Assembly: GCF_014529705.1 (NCBI RefSeq)
Contig: NZ_JAANIH010000057.1
Span: 1-58,810 of the forward strand
DNA length: 58,810 nt
From: Bradyrhizobium campsiandrae
GTDB lineage: Bacteria > Pseudomonadota > Alphaproteobacteria > Rhizobiales > Xanthobacteraceae
Direction: 5' to 3'
Shown here: piece after piece, positions 46,654 through 55,319 of the stretch
Layout: the number at the start of each line of letters is the position of its first letter
How positions within the stretch are numbered: the stretch's first letter is position 1
Notes under the pieces: model-generated
What the model was told of the DNA's origin: nothing
Seen by the model: the letters and a program-made list of their open reading frames with translations, nothing else
Database searches by the model: none
Position numbers and translations under genes: made by a program

Positions 46654-46677
46654 GCTGATCGCGACCGTGCAAACTGG

Positions 46678-46705
46678 AAAGGCCCGCTTCGGCGGGCCTT
46701 TTTTG
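46678..46705 (+). terminator. Rho-independent terminator of aspartate aminotransferase
   Basis: AAAGGCCCGC (46678-46687), TTCG loop, GCGGGCCTTT (46692-46701) followed by TTTTG. This is a 10-bp stem with a stable UUCG tetraloop, a textbook terminator. Confidence 0.95.
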
Positions 46706-46754
46706 TTCGGTGGAGAAGATTTATTCAGAGTAAGAGGCGCACCGCTCTATCCCA

Positions 46755-46869
46755 GTCATTGCGAGCGCAGCGAAGCAATCCAGAATCCCTCCGCGGAAAG
46801 ACTCTGGATTGCTTCGCTGGGCCTGTCATCGGGCCGCGCTTCGCGCGGACCCGGTGGCTCGCAATGACG
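46755..46869. repeat. Palindromic repeat (GTCATTGCGAG family)
   Basis: GTCATTGCGAG and CTCGCAATGAC bracket inner inverted segments GAAGCAATCCAGAATCCC and GACTCTGGATTGCTTC. A further insertion, GGGCCGCGCTTCGCGCGGACCC, makes it longer than the copy at 10092. Confidence 0.8.
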
Positions 46870-46967
46870 GAGGATCTGGCACCATTGCGGCTCTTGTGGC
46901 ATAGACCATCGCGCCACACGGGTGGGGTGCTCTCTCTGCTCGCATCACACATAGCCGGAGATATTTC

Positions 46968-47450
46968 ATGCGCCGTTCGTTCATTTTCGCCGGGCTTGCC
47001 GCCGCCAGCCTCGTTGCCTCCGCCGCAAGCAGCGACGCTCAGCAGCAGCGGATGGTCCGGGTCGGCGTGCTCGAATGCCGCGGCGGTGCCAGCGTCGGCT
47101 TCATCGTGGGCTCGGTGACCAATCTCGGCTGCGTGCTGCGGGCCGACGGCTTGCCCGAAGACCGCTACGTCGCGACCATTCGCAAAGTGGGCCTCGATCT
47201 CGGCATCACCCAGGAAACCACGCTCGCTTGGGGTGTGTTCGCGCCGGTCGACCGGCTCGGCCCCGGCGATCTCTCCGGCAATTACGCCGGTGCGCAGGGC
47301 AGCGCCTCGGTCGGCGTCGGCCTCGGCGGCAACGCGCTGGTCGGCGGCTCCAACAACTCGATCGCGCTGCAGCCGCTCAGCGTGCAAGGCCAGGTCGGCC
47401 TCAACGTCGCCGCCGGACTCGAGAGCCTGGAACTTCGCCCCGGTCGTTAA
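46968..47450 (+). CDS. DUF992 domain protein
   Basis: The 160-residue protein has a cleavable signal (MRRSFIFAGLAAASLVASAASSDAQ) and the DUF992 pattern (VRVGVLECRGGASVGFIVGS, LRADGLPEDRYVATIRKVGLDLGIT, and NYAGAQGSASVGVGLGGNALVGGSNNSIALQPL). It is an exported protein of unknown role common in Rhizobiales. The start follows GGAGATATTTC. Confidence 0.85.
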   Translation: MRRSFIFAGLAAASLVASAASSDAQQQRMVRVGVLECRGGASVGFIVGSVTNLGCVLRADGLPEDRYVATIRKVGLDLGITQETTLAWGVFAPVDRLGPGDLSGNYAGAQGSASVGVGLGGNALVGGSNNSIALQPLSVQGQVGLNVAAGLESLELRPGR

Positions 47451-47472
47451 AGCGCCAACGACGGTGTTGCTT

Positions 47473-47497
47473 CACCTCTCTCCGTCGGGGAGAGGTG
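47473..47497. repeat. Hairpin remnant (CTCTC...GAGAG family)
   Basis: CACCTCTC (47473-47480) pairs with GAGAGGTG (47490-47497). It resembles the first hairpin of the 35192 element. No T-run follows. Confidence 0.45.
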
Positions 47498-47664
47498 GAA
47501 CACCATGCGGATGCCTGAACTCATCGCATCAGGCATTATAAGACTTGGTCTAACTGACGACGCACCGCAGCGACGTTTGATGCTTGCCAAATCTCGGGGA
47601 CGGGCAGAGCATCTGCGTTTGCCGACCCAATCATGGGCCGAGCTCCAAAACAGGAGGCGGCGAA

Positions 47665-49713
47665 ATGGGACAAGACGTCAGAAGTCCCCGAGGTCCACGG
47701 TGCATCGCGCTGGTGGGCCCTTTCCAATCAGGTAAAACCACACTTCTCGAAGCGATCCTGGCGCGCACGGGCGCTATCCCGCGCGCCGGCAGCGTCGACG
47801 CCGGAACCTCCGTCGGCGACGCCACGCCCGAGGCCCGCCATCACAAGATGACGGTCGGGCTCACTGCCGCTACGACGAGTTTCATGGGCGACAGCTACAC
47901 CTTCCTGGACTGTCCCGGTTCGGTCGAGTTCGCGCACGACATGCGCGCCGCGCTTCCCGCGGTCGACGCCGCCATCGTGGTCTGCGAGGCCGACGAGAAG
48001 AAGCTGCCCCAGCTTCAGATCATCCTGCGCGAGCTGGAGGAGCTGAAGATCCCGCGTTTCCTGTTCCTCAACAAGATCGACCGCGCCAACAAGCGCATCC
48101 GCGAGACGCTCGCGATGCTGCAGCCCGCCTCGCGTGTGCCGCTGGTGCTGCGCCAGATCCCGATCTGGAAGGGCGAGCTGATCGAGGGCTTTGTCGATCT
48201 CGCGCTGGAACGTGCGTTCATCTATCGCGAGCACAAGGCGTCCGAGGTGGTTGCACTCGAAGGCGGCGATCTCGATCGCGAGAAGGAGGCGCGCTTCTCG
48301 ATGCTGGAGAAGCTCGCCGATCACGACGACGCGCTGATGGAGCAGTTGCTGGAGGACATCCAGCCGCCGCGCGATGCCGTGTTCGACGACCTCGCCCGCG
48401 AATTGCGCGAGGGGCTGATCTGCCCCGTGCTGCTGGGTGCGGCCGCGCGCGAGAACGGCGTGCTGCGGCTGATGAAGGCGCTGCGTCACGAGGCGCCTGG
48501 AATCGCCGACACCGCGAAACGTCTCGGCGCGCCCGCCACCAAGGATGCGCTCGGCTTCGTCTTCAAGACGCTGCATTCGCAGCATGGCGGCAAGCTGTCG
48601 CTGACGCGGCTGCTGGCCGGCCATCTCGACGACGGTGCCACCCTGCAATCCTCCTCCGGCGGTGCGAGCCGCATCTCCGGCATCCTCGCCGTCAGCGGCG
48701 CTTACGATAGCAAGCGTGCCTCGGCCGAGGCCGGCGACACCGTGGCGCTCGCCAAGCTCGATGCGGTCAAGACCGGCGACACCGTCTCGAGCGGCAAGAC
48801 CGCGCCGGCTGCACTTGCCGCCTCGGAGCCGACGCCGCCGGTGCTCGCCATCTCGGTTGCGGCCACCGACCGCAAGGACGACGTCAAGCTCGGCCAGGCC
48901 TTGATGCGGCTGCACGAAGAGGATCCCTCGCTCGTCATCGTGCAGAACGCCCAGACCCACGACACCGTGCTGTGGGGACAGGGCGAGATGCATCTGCGTG
49001 TCGCCAGCGAGCGGCTCAGCGACCGTTTCGGCGTCAAGATCACCTCGCATCCGCCCGCGATCGGCTACCAGGAGACCATCCGCAAGCCGATCACCCAGCG
49101 CGGCCGCCACAAGAAACAGTCAGGCGGTCACGGCCAGTTCGGCGATGTCGTGCTCGACATCAAGCCGCTGCCGCGCGGCGAGGGCTTCAGGTTTGCCGAG
49201 AAGGTGGTCGGCGGCGCGGTGCCGCGCAACTATATCGGCGCGGTGGAGGAGGGCGTCGTCGACGGGCTCGCCCGCGGCCCGCTCGGCTTCCCTGTCACCG
49301 ACGTGGAGGTGACGCTGACCGATGGCTCCTATCATAGCGTCGACTCGTCCGACCTCGCCTTCCGCACGGCGGCGCGGATCGGACTCAACGAAGGCCTGCC
49401 GCAGTGCCAGTCGGTGCTGCTGGAGCCCATCCACGTGGTCGAGATCGTCTGTCCGACCGATGCCACCGCCAAGATCAATGCGATCCTGTCGGCGCGGCGC
49501 GGCCAGATCCTCGGCTTCGACACCCGCGACGGCTGGAGCGGCTGGGACTGCGTCCGCGCCATGATGCCGGAAGCCGAGATCGGCGAGCTGATCGTCGAGC
49601 TGCGTTCGGCCACGGCCGGCGCCGGCAGTTTCACCCGTCAGTTCGACCACATGGCCGAAGTCACCGGCCGCGCCGCCGACCAGATCATCGCCGCGCATCA
49701 GCACGCGGCGTGA
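47665..49713 (+). CDS. Elongation factor G-like GTPase with altered switch residues
   Basis: The 682-residue protein has all five EF-G domains: G1 GPFQSGKT (18-25), NKID (136-139), domain II, LHEEDPSL (domain III), domain IV with KKQSGGHGQFGDV (about 480-495) and domain V. Important deviations: the G3 motif reads DCPGSVEF (82-89) where canonical EF-G has DTPGHVDF, so the catalytic His is Ser, and the switch I region (RHHKMTVGL) lacks the usual RGITI. It is thus a paralogue of fusA, probably with weak or no GTPase activity, of unknown function. Start ATG 47665 follows AGGAGG. Confidence 0.9.
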   Translation: MGQDVRSPRGPRCIALVGPFQSGKTTLLEAILARTGAIPRAGSVDAGTSVGDATPEARHHKMTVGLTAATTSFMGDSYTFLDCPGSVEFAHDMRAALPAVDAAIVVCEADEKKLPQLQIILRELEELKIPRFLFLNKIDRANKRIRETLAMLQPASRVPLVLRQIPIWKGELIEGFVDLALERAFIYREHKASEVVALEGGDLDREKEARFSMLEKLADHDDALMEQLLEDIQPPRDAVFDDLARELREGLICPVLLGAAARENGVLRLMKALRHEAPGIADTAKRLGAPATKDALGFVFKTLHSQHGGKLSLTRLLAGHLDDGATLQSSSGGASRISGILAVSGAYDSKRASAEAGDTVALAKLDAVKTGDTVSSGKTAPAALAASEPTPPVLAISVAATDRKDDVKLGQALMRLHEEDPSLVIVQNAQTHDTVLWGQGEMHLRVASERLSDRFGVKITSHPPAIGYQETIRKPITQRGRHKKQSGGHGQFGDVVLDIKPLPRGEGFRFAEKVVGGAVPRNYIGAVEEGVVDGLARGPLGFPVTDVEVTLTDGSYHSVDSSDLAFRTAARIGLNEGLPQCQSVLLEPIHVVEIVCPTDATAKINAILSARRGQILGFDTRDGWSGWDCVRAMMPEAEIGELIVELRSATAGAGSFTRQFDHMAEVTGRAADQIIAAHQHAA

Positions 49714-49739
49714 GCGGCTAGGGACACACGACACTCTCA

Positions 49740-49768
49740 CTCCTCTCCCGCTTGCGCTGGGAGAGGAG
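49740..49768. repeat. Hairpin after the EF-G-like gene
   Basis: CTCCTCTCCC (49740-49749) and GGGAGAGGAG (49759-49768) pair over ten bases with the loop GCTTGCGCT. It is a remnant of the CTCTCCCGC repeat family and may end transcription. Confidence 0.5.
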
Positions 49769-49789
49769 AAGAGCCCGCATTTCTCTCCA

Positions 49790-49912
49790 CGTCATTGCGA
49801 GCCAACGGGTCCGCGCGAAGCGCAGCCCGACGACAGGCTCCGCGAAGCATTCCAGACTGTCTCCACGGAGGCGGTCTGGATTGCTTCGTCGCAAGGGCTC
49901 CTCGCAATGACG
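49790..49912. repeat. Palindromic repeat (GTCATTGCGAG family)
   Basis: CGTCATTGCGA to TCGCAATGACG. The middle contains GCATTCCAGACTGTC and GGCGGTCTGGATTGC. Its right end is 37 bases from the palindrome that precedes the XRE gene. Confidence 0.75.
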
Positions 49913-49949
49913 GAGGAGACTGCGGGGGACCTCTTGCCTTCCTCTCCAG

Positions 49950-49968
49950 ATGATGTATTTTACATCAT
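49950..49968. promoter_or_regulatory. Perfect palindrome before XRE regulator (candidate operator)
   Basis: ATGATGTA (49950-49957), spacer TTT, TACATCAT (49961-49968): an 8+8 perfect inverted repeat. A second one, ATATCT-C-AGATAT (49974-49986), overlaps the likely -10 region. They lie 49 and 31 bases upstream of the XRE start at 50017. An autoregulatory operator is the natural interpretation. Confidence 0.6.
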
Positions 49969-50016
49969 TGTATATATCTCAGATATCACTTATACCAGTT
50001 AAACCGTGAGGCCAAG

Positions 50017-50289
50017 GTGATCACGTCCTTCCAGATGCGGGCAGCCCGCGCGTTGCTTGGCATCGACCAGAAAACCCTGGCCGAACTTGCCGGTGTGTCG
50101 TTGCCGACCATCCAGCGGATGGAGGCCTCGACCGGCAATGTGCGGGGCGTGGTCGAGACCTTGATCAAGGTGGTCGAGGCGTTCGAGCGGGCCGGCGTCG
50201 AGCTGATCGGCGAGCAGGCCCGCAGCGACAGCGGCGGACGCGGGGTTCGTCTCAAGGAGCCGGGGGCGCCGCGCCGCGTGGGGGCATGA
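50017..50289 (+). CDS. XRE family transcriptional regulator (helix-turn-helix)
   Basis: A 90-residue protein with a single HTH: MRAARALLGIDQKTLAELAGVSLPTIQRMEASTGNVRGVVETLIKVVEAFERAGVELI. The VSLPTIQRME segment is the recognition helix. GTG start at 50017 follows GAGGCCAA. It is followed in the same direction by the SulP transporter at 50396, which it may control. Confidence 0.9.
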   Translation: MITSFQMRAARALLGIDQKTLAELAGVSLPTIQRMEASTGNVRGVVETLIKVVEAFERAGVELIGEQARSDSGGRGVRLKEPGAPRRVGA

Positions 50290-50395
50290 TCCTGCGATGA
50301 TCATGCCGGAGAGAGTCTGAACCAACGCACCGTCGCGCCGAAGCACGCGGCCGCACGATGCAGTGGAGCATTGTGGGCGGCGGAGCGTTTTGGAA

Positions 50396-52156
50396 ATGAG
50401 CATCACCAGCGAAAGCGCAAGCGGGCTGCACCAGCTGCGTCGACCGACCTTCGCCGAACTGTATCTGCCAAAACTCGTCACCGTCTGGCGCGAAGGCTAT
50501 GGCCTTGCGGATTTCCGCGCCGATGTCTTCGCGGGCCTCACGGTGGCCATCGTCGCGCTGCCGCTGTCGATGGCGATCGCGATCGCCTCCGGCGTGACGC
50601 CGGACCGCGGTCTCTACACCGCGGTCGTCGGCGGCTTCATCGCCTCGCTGCTCGGCGGCAGCCGCTTCCAGATCGGCGGGCCCGCGGGTGCCTTCATCGT
50701 GCTGGTCGCGGTGACGGCGGAGCGGCACGGCGTCGACGGCGTCATTCTCGCGACCCTGATGGCGGGCGTGATGCTGATCGCCGCGGGCCTGCTGCGTGTC
50801 GGCACCTATATCAAGTTCATTCCCTATCCCGTCACGGTCGGCTTCACCGCCGGCATCGCCGTGATCATCTTTGCAAGCCAGCTGCGTGATCTCTCGGGCA
50901 TCACACTTTCGGGGAAGGAGCCGAGCGAGTTCGTGCCGAAGCTCGTCGCGCTCGCCGGCGGTCTCAACACCATTAACCCCGCCGCTGTCGCGGTCGCGCT
51001 GGTCAGCATCGCCATCATCGCGGCGTTGCGGGTCTGGCGGCCGTCCTGGCCCGGTATCCTGATTGCAGTCGTGCTCGCGGCGATCGCAACGGCCGTGCTG
51101 TCGCTGCCGATCGAGACCGTCGGCAGCCGCTTCGGCGGCATCCCGCGCGAATTGCCGTCGCCGGGGCTGCCGGCGTTCTCGTTCGAGAAGGCGAAGGCGG
51201 TGCTGCCCGATGCGATCTCCTTTGCGCTGCTCGCAGCGATCGAATCGCTGCTGTCGGCCGTGGTGGCCGACGGCATGACCGGGCGCCGTCACCGCTCCAA
51301 TTGCGAGCTGGTGGCGCAAGGCGCCGCCAATATCGGCTCGGCGCTGTTCGGCGGCATCTGCGTCACCGGCCTGATCGCGCGCACCGCCACCAACATCCGC
51401 GCCGGCGCGCGCGGACCGCTGGCGGGCATGCTGCACTCCGTCTTCCTGCTGCTGTTCATGCTGGTCGCAGCCCCGCTTGCAAGCTACATCCCGCTCGCCG
51501 CGCTCGCTTCCGTGCTGGTCGTGGTGTCCTGGACCATGGCGGAGAAGCGCGAATTCGCAACGCTGTTGCGCTCGTCCTGGGGCGATGCCGTCGTGCTGCT
51601 CGCAACCTTCCTGCTCACTATCTTCCGCGACCTGACCGAGGGGATTCTGGTCGGCTTTGCGCTCGGCGCGGTGCTGTTCATCCATCGCATGGCGGAAATG
51701 ACGGGTATCGAGGAACGCACGCCTTTGGTTGCCGCCGATCGTCCCGACGACGGCGATGGCGAACGCGTGCCTTACGATTCCACCCTTGCAGTCGATCGCG
51801 ACGTGCTGGTCTACCGCATCACCGGCGCGTTCTTCTTCGGCGCGGCCTCGGTGATCGGCGGCGTGCTCGATGGCGTCGACGACAAGCGCAAGGCGCTCGT
51901 GGTCGATTTCGCGGCCGTGCCCTTCCTGGACTCCACCGCAGCGAACGTGCTGGGGCGCGTCGCTGCCAAGGCACAGCGCCAGGGCATCCGGCTGTTCATC
52001 ACCGGCGCCTCGCCCGCGGTGCGCCGCGCGCTGCTGACCCACGGCGTGAGCCCCCGACGTGCACGCTATCGCCAGACCATCGAGCGCGCGGTCGCCGACA
52101 TCAAGAGCGCCGAAACCGGAGCCCGGCCGGCGCTCGATGAGGTCGCGGCAAGCTAA
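50396..52156 (+). CDS. SulP family anion transporter with STAS domain
   Basis: The 586-residue inner-membrane protein has 10-14 hydrophobic segments beginning VFAGLTVAIVALPLSMAIAIASGVTP, then a C-terminal STAS domain (about 460-560), including FLDSTAANVLG. Members carry sulphate, bicarbonate or other anions; no catalytic carbonic anhydrase domain is fused. ATG 50396 chosen; a GTG at 50363 would add 11 residues. The XRE gene lies upstream, the YoaK-like gene downstream. Confidence 0.93.
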   Translation: MSITSESASGLHQLRRPTFAELYLPKLVTVWREGYGLADFRADVFAGLTVAIVALPLSMAIAIASGVTPDRGLYTAVVGGFIASLLGGSRFQIGGPAGAFIVLVAVTAERHGVDGVILATLMAGVMLIAAGLLRVGTYIKFIPYPVTVGFTAGIAVIIFASQLRDLSGITLSGKEPSEFVPKLVALAGGLNTINPAAVAVALVSIAIIAALRVWRPSWPGILIAVVLAAIATAVLSLPIETVGSRFGGIPRELPSPGLPAFSFEKAKAVLPDAISFALLAAIESLLSAVVADGMTGRRHRSNCELVAQGAANIGSALFGGICVTGLIARTATNIRAGARGPLAGMLHSVFLLLFMLVAAPLASYIPLAALASVLVVVSWTMAEKREFATLLRSSWGDAVVLLATFLLTIFRDLTEGILVGFALGAVLFIHRMAEMTGIEERTPLVAADRPDDGDGERVPYDSTLAVDRDVLVYRITGAFFFGAASVIGGVLDGVDDKRKALVVDFAAVPFLDSTAANVLGRVAAKAQRQGIRLFITGASPAVRRALLTHGVSPRRARYRQTIERAVADIKSAETGARPALDEVAAS

Positions 52157-52183
52157 CGCCGTGCCCTTCTCAAGCCGCATGAT

Positions 52184-52870
52184 TTGACCGACACTGCCGC
52201 GAGCTCATTGCGGTGGTGCATCGGCATGCTGAATTCGCGTCGTGACGTTGCGCTGGCCTGCGCGCTCAGCATGCTGGCGGGCTATGTCGACGGCATCGGC
52301 TTCCTGCATCTCGGCGGCCTGTTCGTCTCCTTCATGAGCGGCAATTCCACGCGCCTCGGCGTCAGCCTCGCGAACGCGCAATGGTGGCAGGCCGGTGGCG
52401 CGCTCGGCCTCATCGCCTTGTTCGTGGCCGGAGCCGCAGCCGGCAGCCTCGTCGTGCTCGGCGGCAATGTCGAACGGCGGCCCTGGCTGCTCCTGATCGA
52501 GGCCGTGCTGCTGGGCGCTGCCGGGATCAGCCATGCCTACTCCCTGCCGAATCTTGCGGTCGCGGCGATCGTGCTCGCGATGGGCCTGGAGAACGCCGTG
52601 TTCCAGATCGATGGCGGCGCGGGGCTCGGCCTCACCTATGTGACCGGCGCTCTCGTCAAGATGGGCCAGCTTCTCGCCGTGAGCCTCACCGGCGGACCGC
52701 GCTGGGGCTGGGTGCCGAACCTCCTGCTGTGGGCGGCTCTGGTTGCCGGCTCGGCCGCCGGCGCGCTCGCCTATGTCAGGATCAATCTTGCCGCGATCTG
52801 GATCGCCGCCGGGACAGCTTTGGCGCTGGCTGCGATCATCGCCGTTGCGCTGCGGCGCCCACGCGCTTGA
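52184..52870 (+). CDS. YoaK/DUF1275 family membrane protein
   Basis: The 228-residue protein has six hydrophobic segments and the DUF1275 signature SMLAGYVDGIGFLHLGGLFVSFMSGNSTRLG, followed by AMGLENAVFQ. Such proteins are small permease-like membrane proteins of unknown substrate. The start is uncertain: TTG 52184 makes a 14-residue extension; ATG 52226 (MLNSRRDVALACAL) is plausible. Confidence 0.8.
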   Translation: MTDTAASSLRWCIGMLNSRRDVALACALSMLAGYVDGIGFLHLGGLFVSFMSGNSTRLGVSLANAQWWQAGGALGLIALFVAGAAAGSLVVLGGNVERRPWLLLIEAVLLGAAGISHAYSLPNLAVAAIVLAMGLENAVFQIDGGAGLGLTYVTGALVKMGQLLAVSLTGGPRWGWVPNLLLWAALVAGSAAGALAYVRINLAAIWIAAGTALALAAIIAVALRRPRA

Positions 52871-52930
52871 CAGCGCCCGCGGGACGCGAAATGGATCGCC
52901 TCCCGAACACGCTTTCAAGGGAACGACGAC

Positions 52931-53764
52931 GTGCCCAGACCGCCCGCTGCCTGTTTGATCGGATGGCCGGCCGCGCATTCGCGCTCGCCGCTGATCCATC
53001 ATTATTGGCTGCGCACGCTCGGAATCGAGGGCGGCTATGTCATCGAGGCCGTTCCGCCCGACGATTTGCGAGACTTCGTGCTGCGGCTGTCGCTGCGCGG
53101 CTTTGTCGGCGCCAATGTCACCATTCCGCACAAGGTCGGCGTGCTGGAGTTGTCCACGCCCGATGCGCGCGCCAAGGCCGTAGGCGCGGCCAACACGCTG
53201 TGGTTTGAAGACGGCGAGCTGCGTTCGACCAATACCGACGTCGAGGGCTTTCTGGGCAATCTCGACGCCAGCGCGCCCGGATGGGACAAGGCCGACGAGG
53301 CGCTGGTCCTGGGAGCCGGCGGCTCCTCGCGCGCGGTGGTGTTCGGCCTGCTCGAGCGCGGCTTCGCCACTGTCCATCTTGCCAACCGGACCGTGGCGCG
53401 GGCCGAGGCGCTCGCGGCGGAGTTCGGGCCGAACGTGCGTCCGCTCGCCTGGGACGGGATCAACGCGGTGCTGCCGCGGGCAAAACTTCTCGTGAACACG
53501 ACGTCGCTCGGCATGCACGGCCAGGGCGCGCTCGAGATCGATGTGGCGCGCCTGCCGCAAGACGCGGTCGTTGCCGACCTCGTCTATGTTCCCCTGGTGA
53601 CGAAGCTGCTCGCCGCCGCGACGGCTCGCGGATTGAAGACCGCCGATGGCCTCGGCATGCTGTTGCACCAGGCGGTCCGCGGCTTCGAGCTATGGTTCGG
53701 CCGGCGGCCCGAGGTGACCGCCGAGCTGCGCGCGGTCGTCGAGGCCGATCTCACAAAGACTTGA
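52931..53764 (+). CDS. aroE: Shikimate dehydrogenase
   Basis: The 277-residue enzyme reduces 3-dehydroshikimate with NADPH. Motifs: shikimate-binding SRSPLIHHYWL, NVTIPHK with catalytic Lys, TNTDVEGF, and the Rossmann GAGGSSRAVVFGLLERG followed by the NADP-specific NRTVARAEAL. GTG start at 52931. In many Rhizobiales the housekeeping aroE lies with coaE and dnaQ; this one is alone next to a DUF1275 gene, so it may be a second copy or a related quinate/shikimate enzyme. Confidence 0.93.
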   Translation: MPRPPAACLIGWPAAHSRSPLIHHYWLRTLGIEGGYVIEAVPPDDLRDFVLRLSLRGFVGANVTIPHKVGVLELSTPDARAKAVGAANTLWFEDGELRSTNTDVEGFLGNLDASAPGWDKADEALVLGAGGSSRAVVFGLLERGFATVHLANRTVARAEALAAEFGPNVRPLAWDGINAVLPRAKLLVNTTSLGMHGQGALEIDVARLPQDAVVADLVYVPLVTKLLAAATARGLKTADGLGMLLHQAVRGFELWFGRRPEVTAELRAVVEADLTKT

Positions 53765-53818
53765 GAGAATAGTGCGCCGTCTCCGGCGTTCTACCCTGTG
53801 GGACAATCGGAGACATCA

Positions 53819-54445
53819 ATGACGATTCAACGTGCCAGTTTCACGCGCCCTGTCATCGCCATCGCGATGGTCGCGGCTTCCACCTTTGCCGCCGCCGCGC
53901 AAAAGGCGCCGGTGCCGACCCGCGTGCGCGGCACGATCGAGAGCGTCGAGGGCGATACAATGCAGGTCAAGTCGCGCAGCGGCGAGGACGTCAAGCTCCA
54001 TATCGCCTCCGACGCGCGCGTCGTCGGCGTCACCAAGATCGCGCTCGCCGACATCAAGGTCGGCTCGTTCGTCGGCGCCACCACCGTGCCCGGACCTGAC
54101 GGCGGCGACAACGCCGTCGAAGTGCACGTGTTTCCGGAGAGCATGCGCGGCACCGGCGAAGGCTCGCGGCCCTACGATCTCAAGCCGAATTCCACCATGA
54201 CCAATGCCACGGTGTCGGAGAGCGTGGTCGGCAATGACGGCCACACGCTGCTGGTGAAGTACAAGGACGGCGAGAAGAAGGTGTTCGTCTCCGATATGAC
54301 ACCGGTCGTGACCTTCGTTCCCGGCGACATCTCGGACCTGAAGGCCGGCGCCAAGGTCATCGCCTTCATGAAGCAATTGCCCGACGGATCTTTCGAGACC
54401 AATCGCGTCAGCGTCGGCCGTGACGGCCTGACCCCGCCGATGTGA
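53819..54445 (+). CDS. Secreted protein, tandem paralogue 1
   Basis: A 208-residue exported protein with signal FTRPVIAIAMVAASTFAAAAQ and a body of beta-strands: TRVRGTIESVEGDTMQVKSRSGEDVKLHIASDARVVGV (a DUF5666-like OB-type barrel), then a second half, STMTNATVSESVVGNDGHTLLVKYKDGEKKVFV. The C terminus (SVGRDGLTPPM) is shared with its neighbour. Function unknown. Start ATG 53819 chosen so the signal lies at the N terminus. Confidence 0.8.
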   Translation: MTIQRASFTRPVIAIAMVAASTFAAAAQKAPVPTRVRGTIESVEGDTMQVKSRSGEDVKLHIASDARVVGVTKIALADIKVGSFVGATTVPGPDGGDNAVEVHVFPESMRGTGEGSRPYDLKPNSTMTNATVSESVVGNDGHTLLVKYKDGEKKVFVSDMTPVVTFVPGDISDLKAGAKVIAFMKQLPDGSFETNRVSVGRDGLTPPM

Positions 54446-54521
54446 TCGGGCAATCCCGGAATAGCGGCGGTCGCACGGGGGGGCAGTGATTGATCGCCGC
54501 CAACGCCCGAAGGGGACAATC

Positions 54522-55148
54522 ATGCCAAGCCTGAATAACTGGATGCCGCGCGCCGTCGCGGCTGCTTTCGTCGCCTGCATCGTGACCTCGTCGGTTTCGG
54601 CTCAGCAGGCGCCGACGGTGCGCATCCGCGGCACCATCGAGAGCGTCGACGGCAAGCTGCTCGACATCAAGACCCGCGAGGGCAACGAGGTGAAGGTGAA
54701 CATGACCGACAATGTCACCGTCTTCGCGGTGGTGAAGACGGAGCTCTCCGAGATCAAGGAAGGCTCCTATATCGGCGTCACCGCCATGCCCGAGCCCGAC
54801 GGCACGCAGAAGGCCATCGCCGTCCACATCTTTCCGGAAAACCAGCGCGGCGCCGCCGAAGGTTTCCGTCCCTGGGACGCCCGCGCCAACTCGACCATGA
54901 CCAACGCCACCGTGGCGCAGACGGTGGAGGGCACCGACGGCCAGAACATCACGGTGAAATACAAGGACGGTGAGAAGAAAGTCGTGGTGCCGCCGGGCAC
55001 GCCGATCGTCACCTTCGTCGCCAGCGACCTCGCGGAAGTGAAGCCCGGCGCCAAGCTGATCATCTTCGGTGCGGCGAAGAAGGACGACGGCACGCTGGAG
55101 GCGAACCGGGTCAATGTCGGGCGGGACGGGATCACGCCGCCGATGTGA
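54522..55148 (+). CDS. Secreted protein, tandem paralogue 2
   Basis: The 208-residue paralogue of 53819: signal VAAAFVACIVTSSVSA, RIRGTIESVDGKLLDIKTREGNEVKVNMTDNVTVFAV, STMTNATVAQTVEGTDGQNITVKYKDGEKKVVV and the same VNVGRDGITPPM end. Both genes have equal length, so they came from a duplication. ATG 54522 follows GAAGGGGAC. 76 bases separate the two genes. Confidence 0.8.
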   Translation: MPSLNNWMPRAVAAAFVACIVTSSVSAQQAPTVRIRGTIESVDGKLLDIKTREGNEVKVNMTDNVTVFAVVKTELSEIKEGSYIGVTAMPEPDGTQKAIAVHIFPENQRGAAEGFRPWDARANSTMTNATVAQTVEGTDGQNITVKYKDGEKKVVVPPGTPIVTFVASDLAEVKPGAKLIIFGAAKKDDGTLEANRVNVGRDGITPPM

Positions 55149-55163
55149 GGCGTGCGCTGAATT

Positions 55164-55304
55164 CGTAGGGTGAGTTAGGCCTCGGCTGCGCGAAGCGCAG
55201 TCCGCTGCCGTAACCCACCATGCTTCTGCAAATGCCGAGCAAAGTTGGTGGGGTACGCTCAACGAACCGCGCTGCGCGCGGCCGCTGAGCTAACCCACCC
55301 TACG
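55164..55304. repeat. Palindromic repeat (GTAGGGTG... family)
   Basis: Left CGTAGGGTGAGTTAG and right CTAACCCACCCTACG form an imperfect inverted repeat; inner GTAACCCACCATGCTT and GTTGGTGGGGTACG also pair. Related to 24291-24380. It lies between the convergent secreted protein and oxidase genes. Confidence 0.75.
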
Positions 55305-55319
55305 GCAGCGCCCTTGCGG

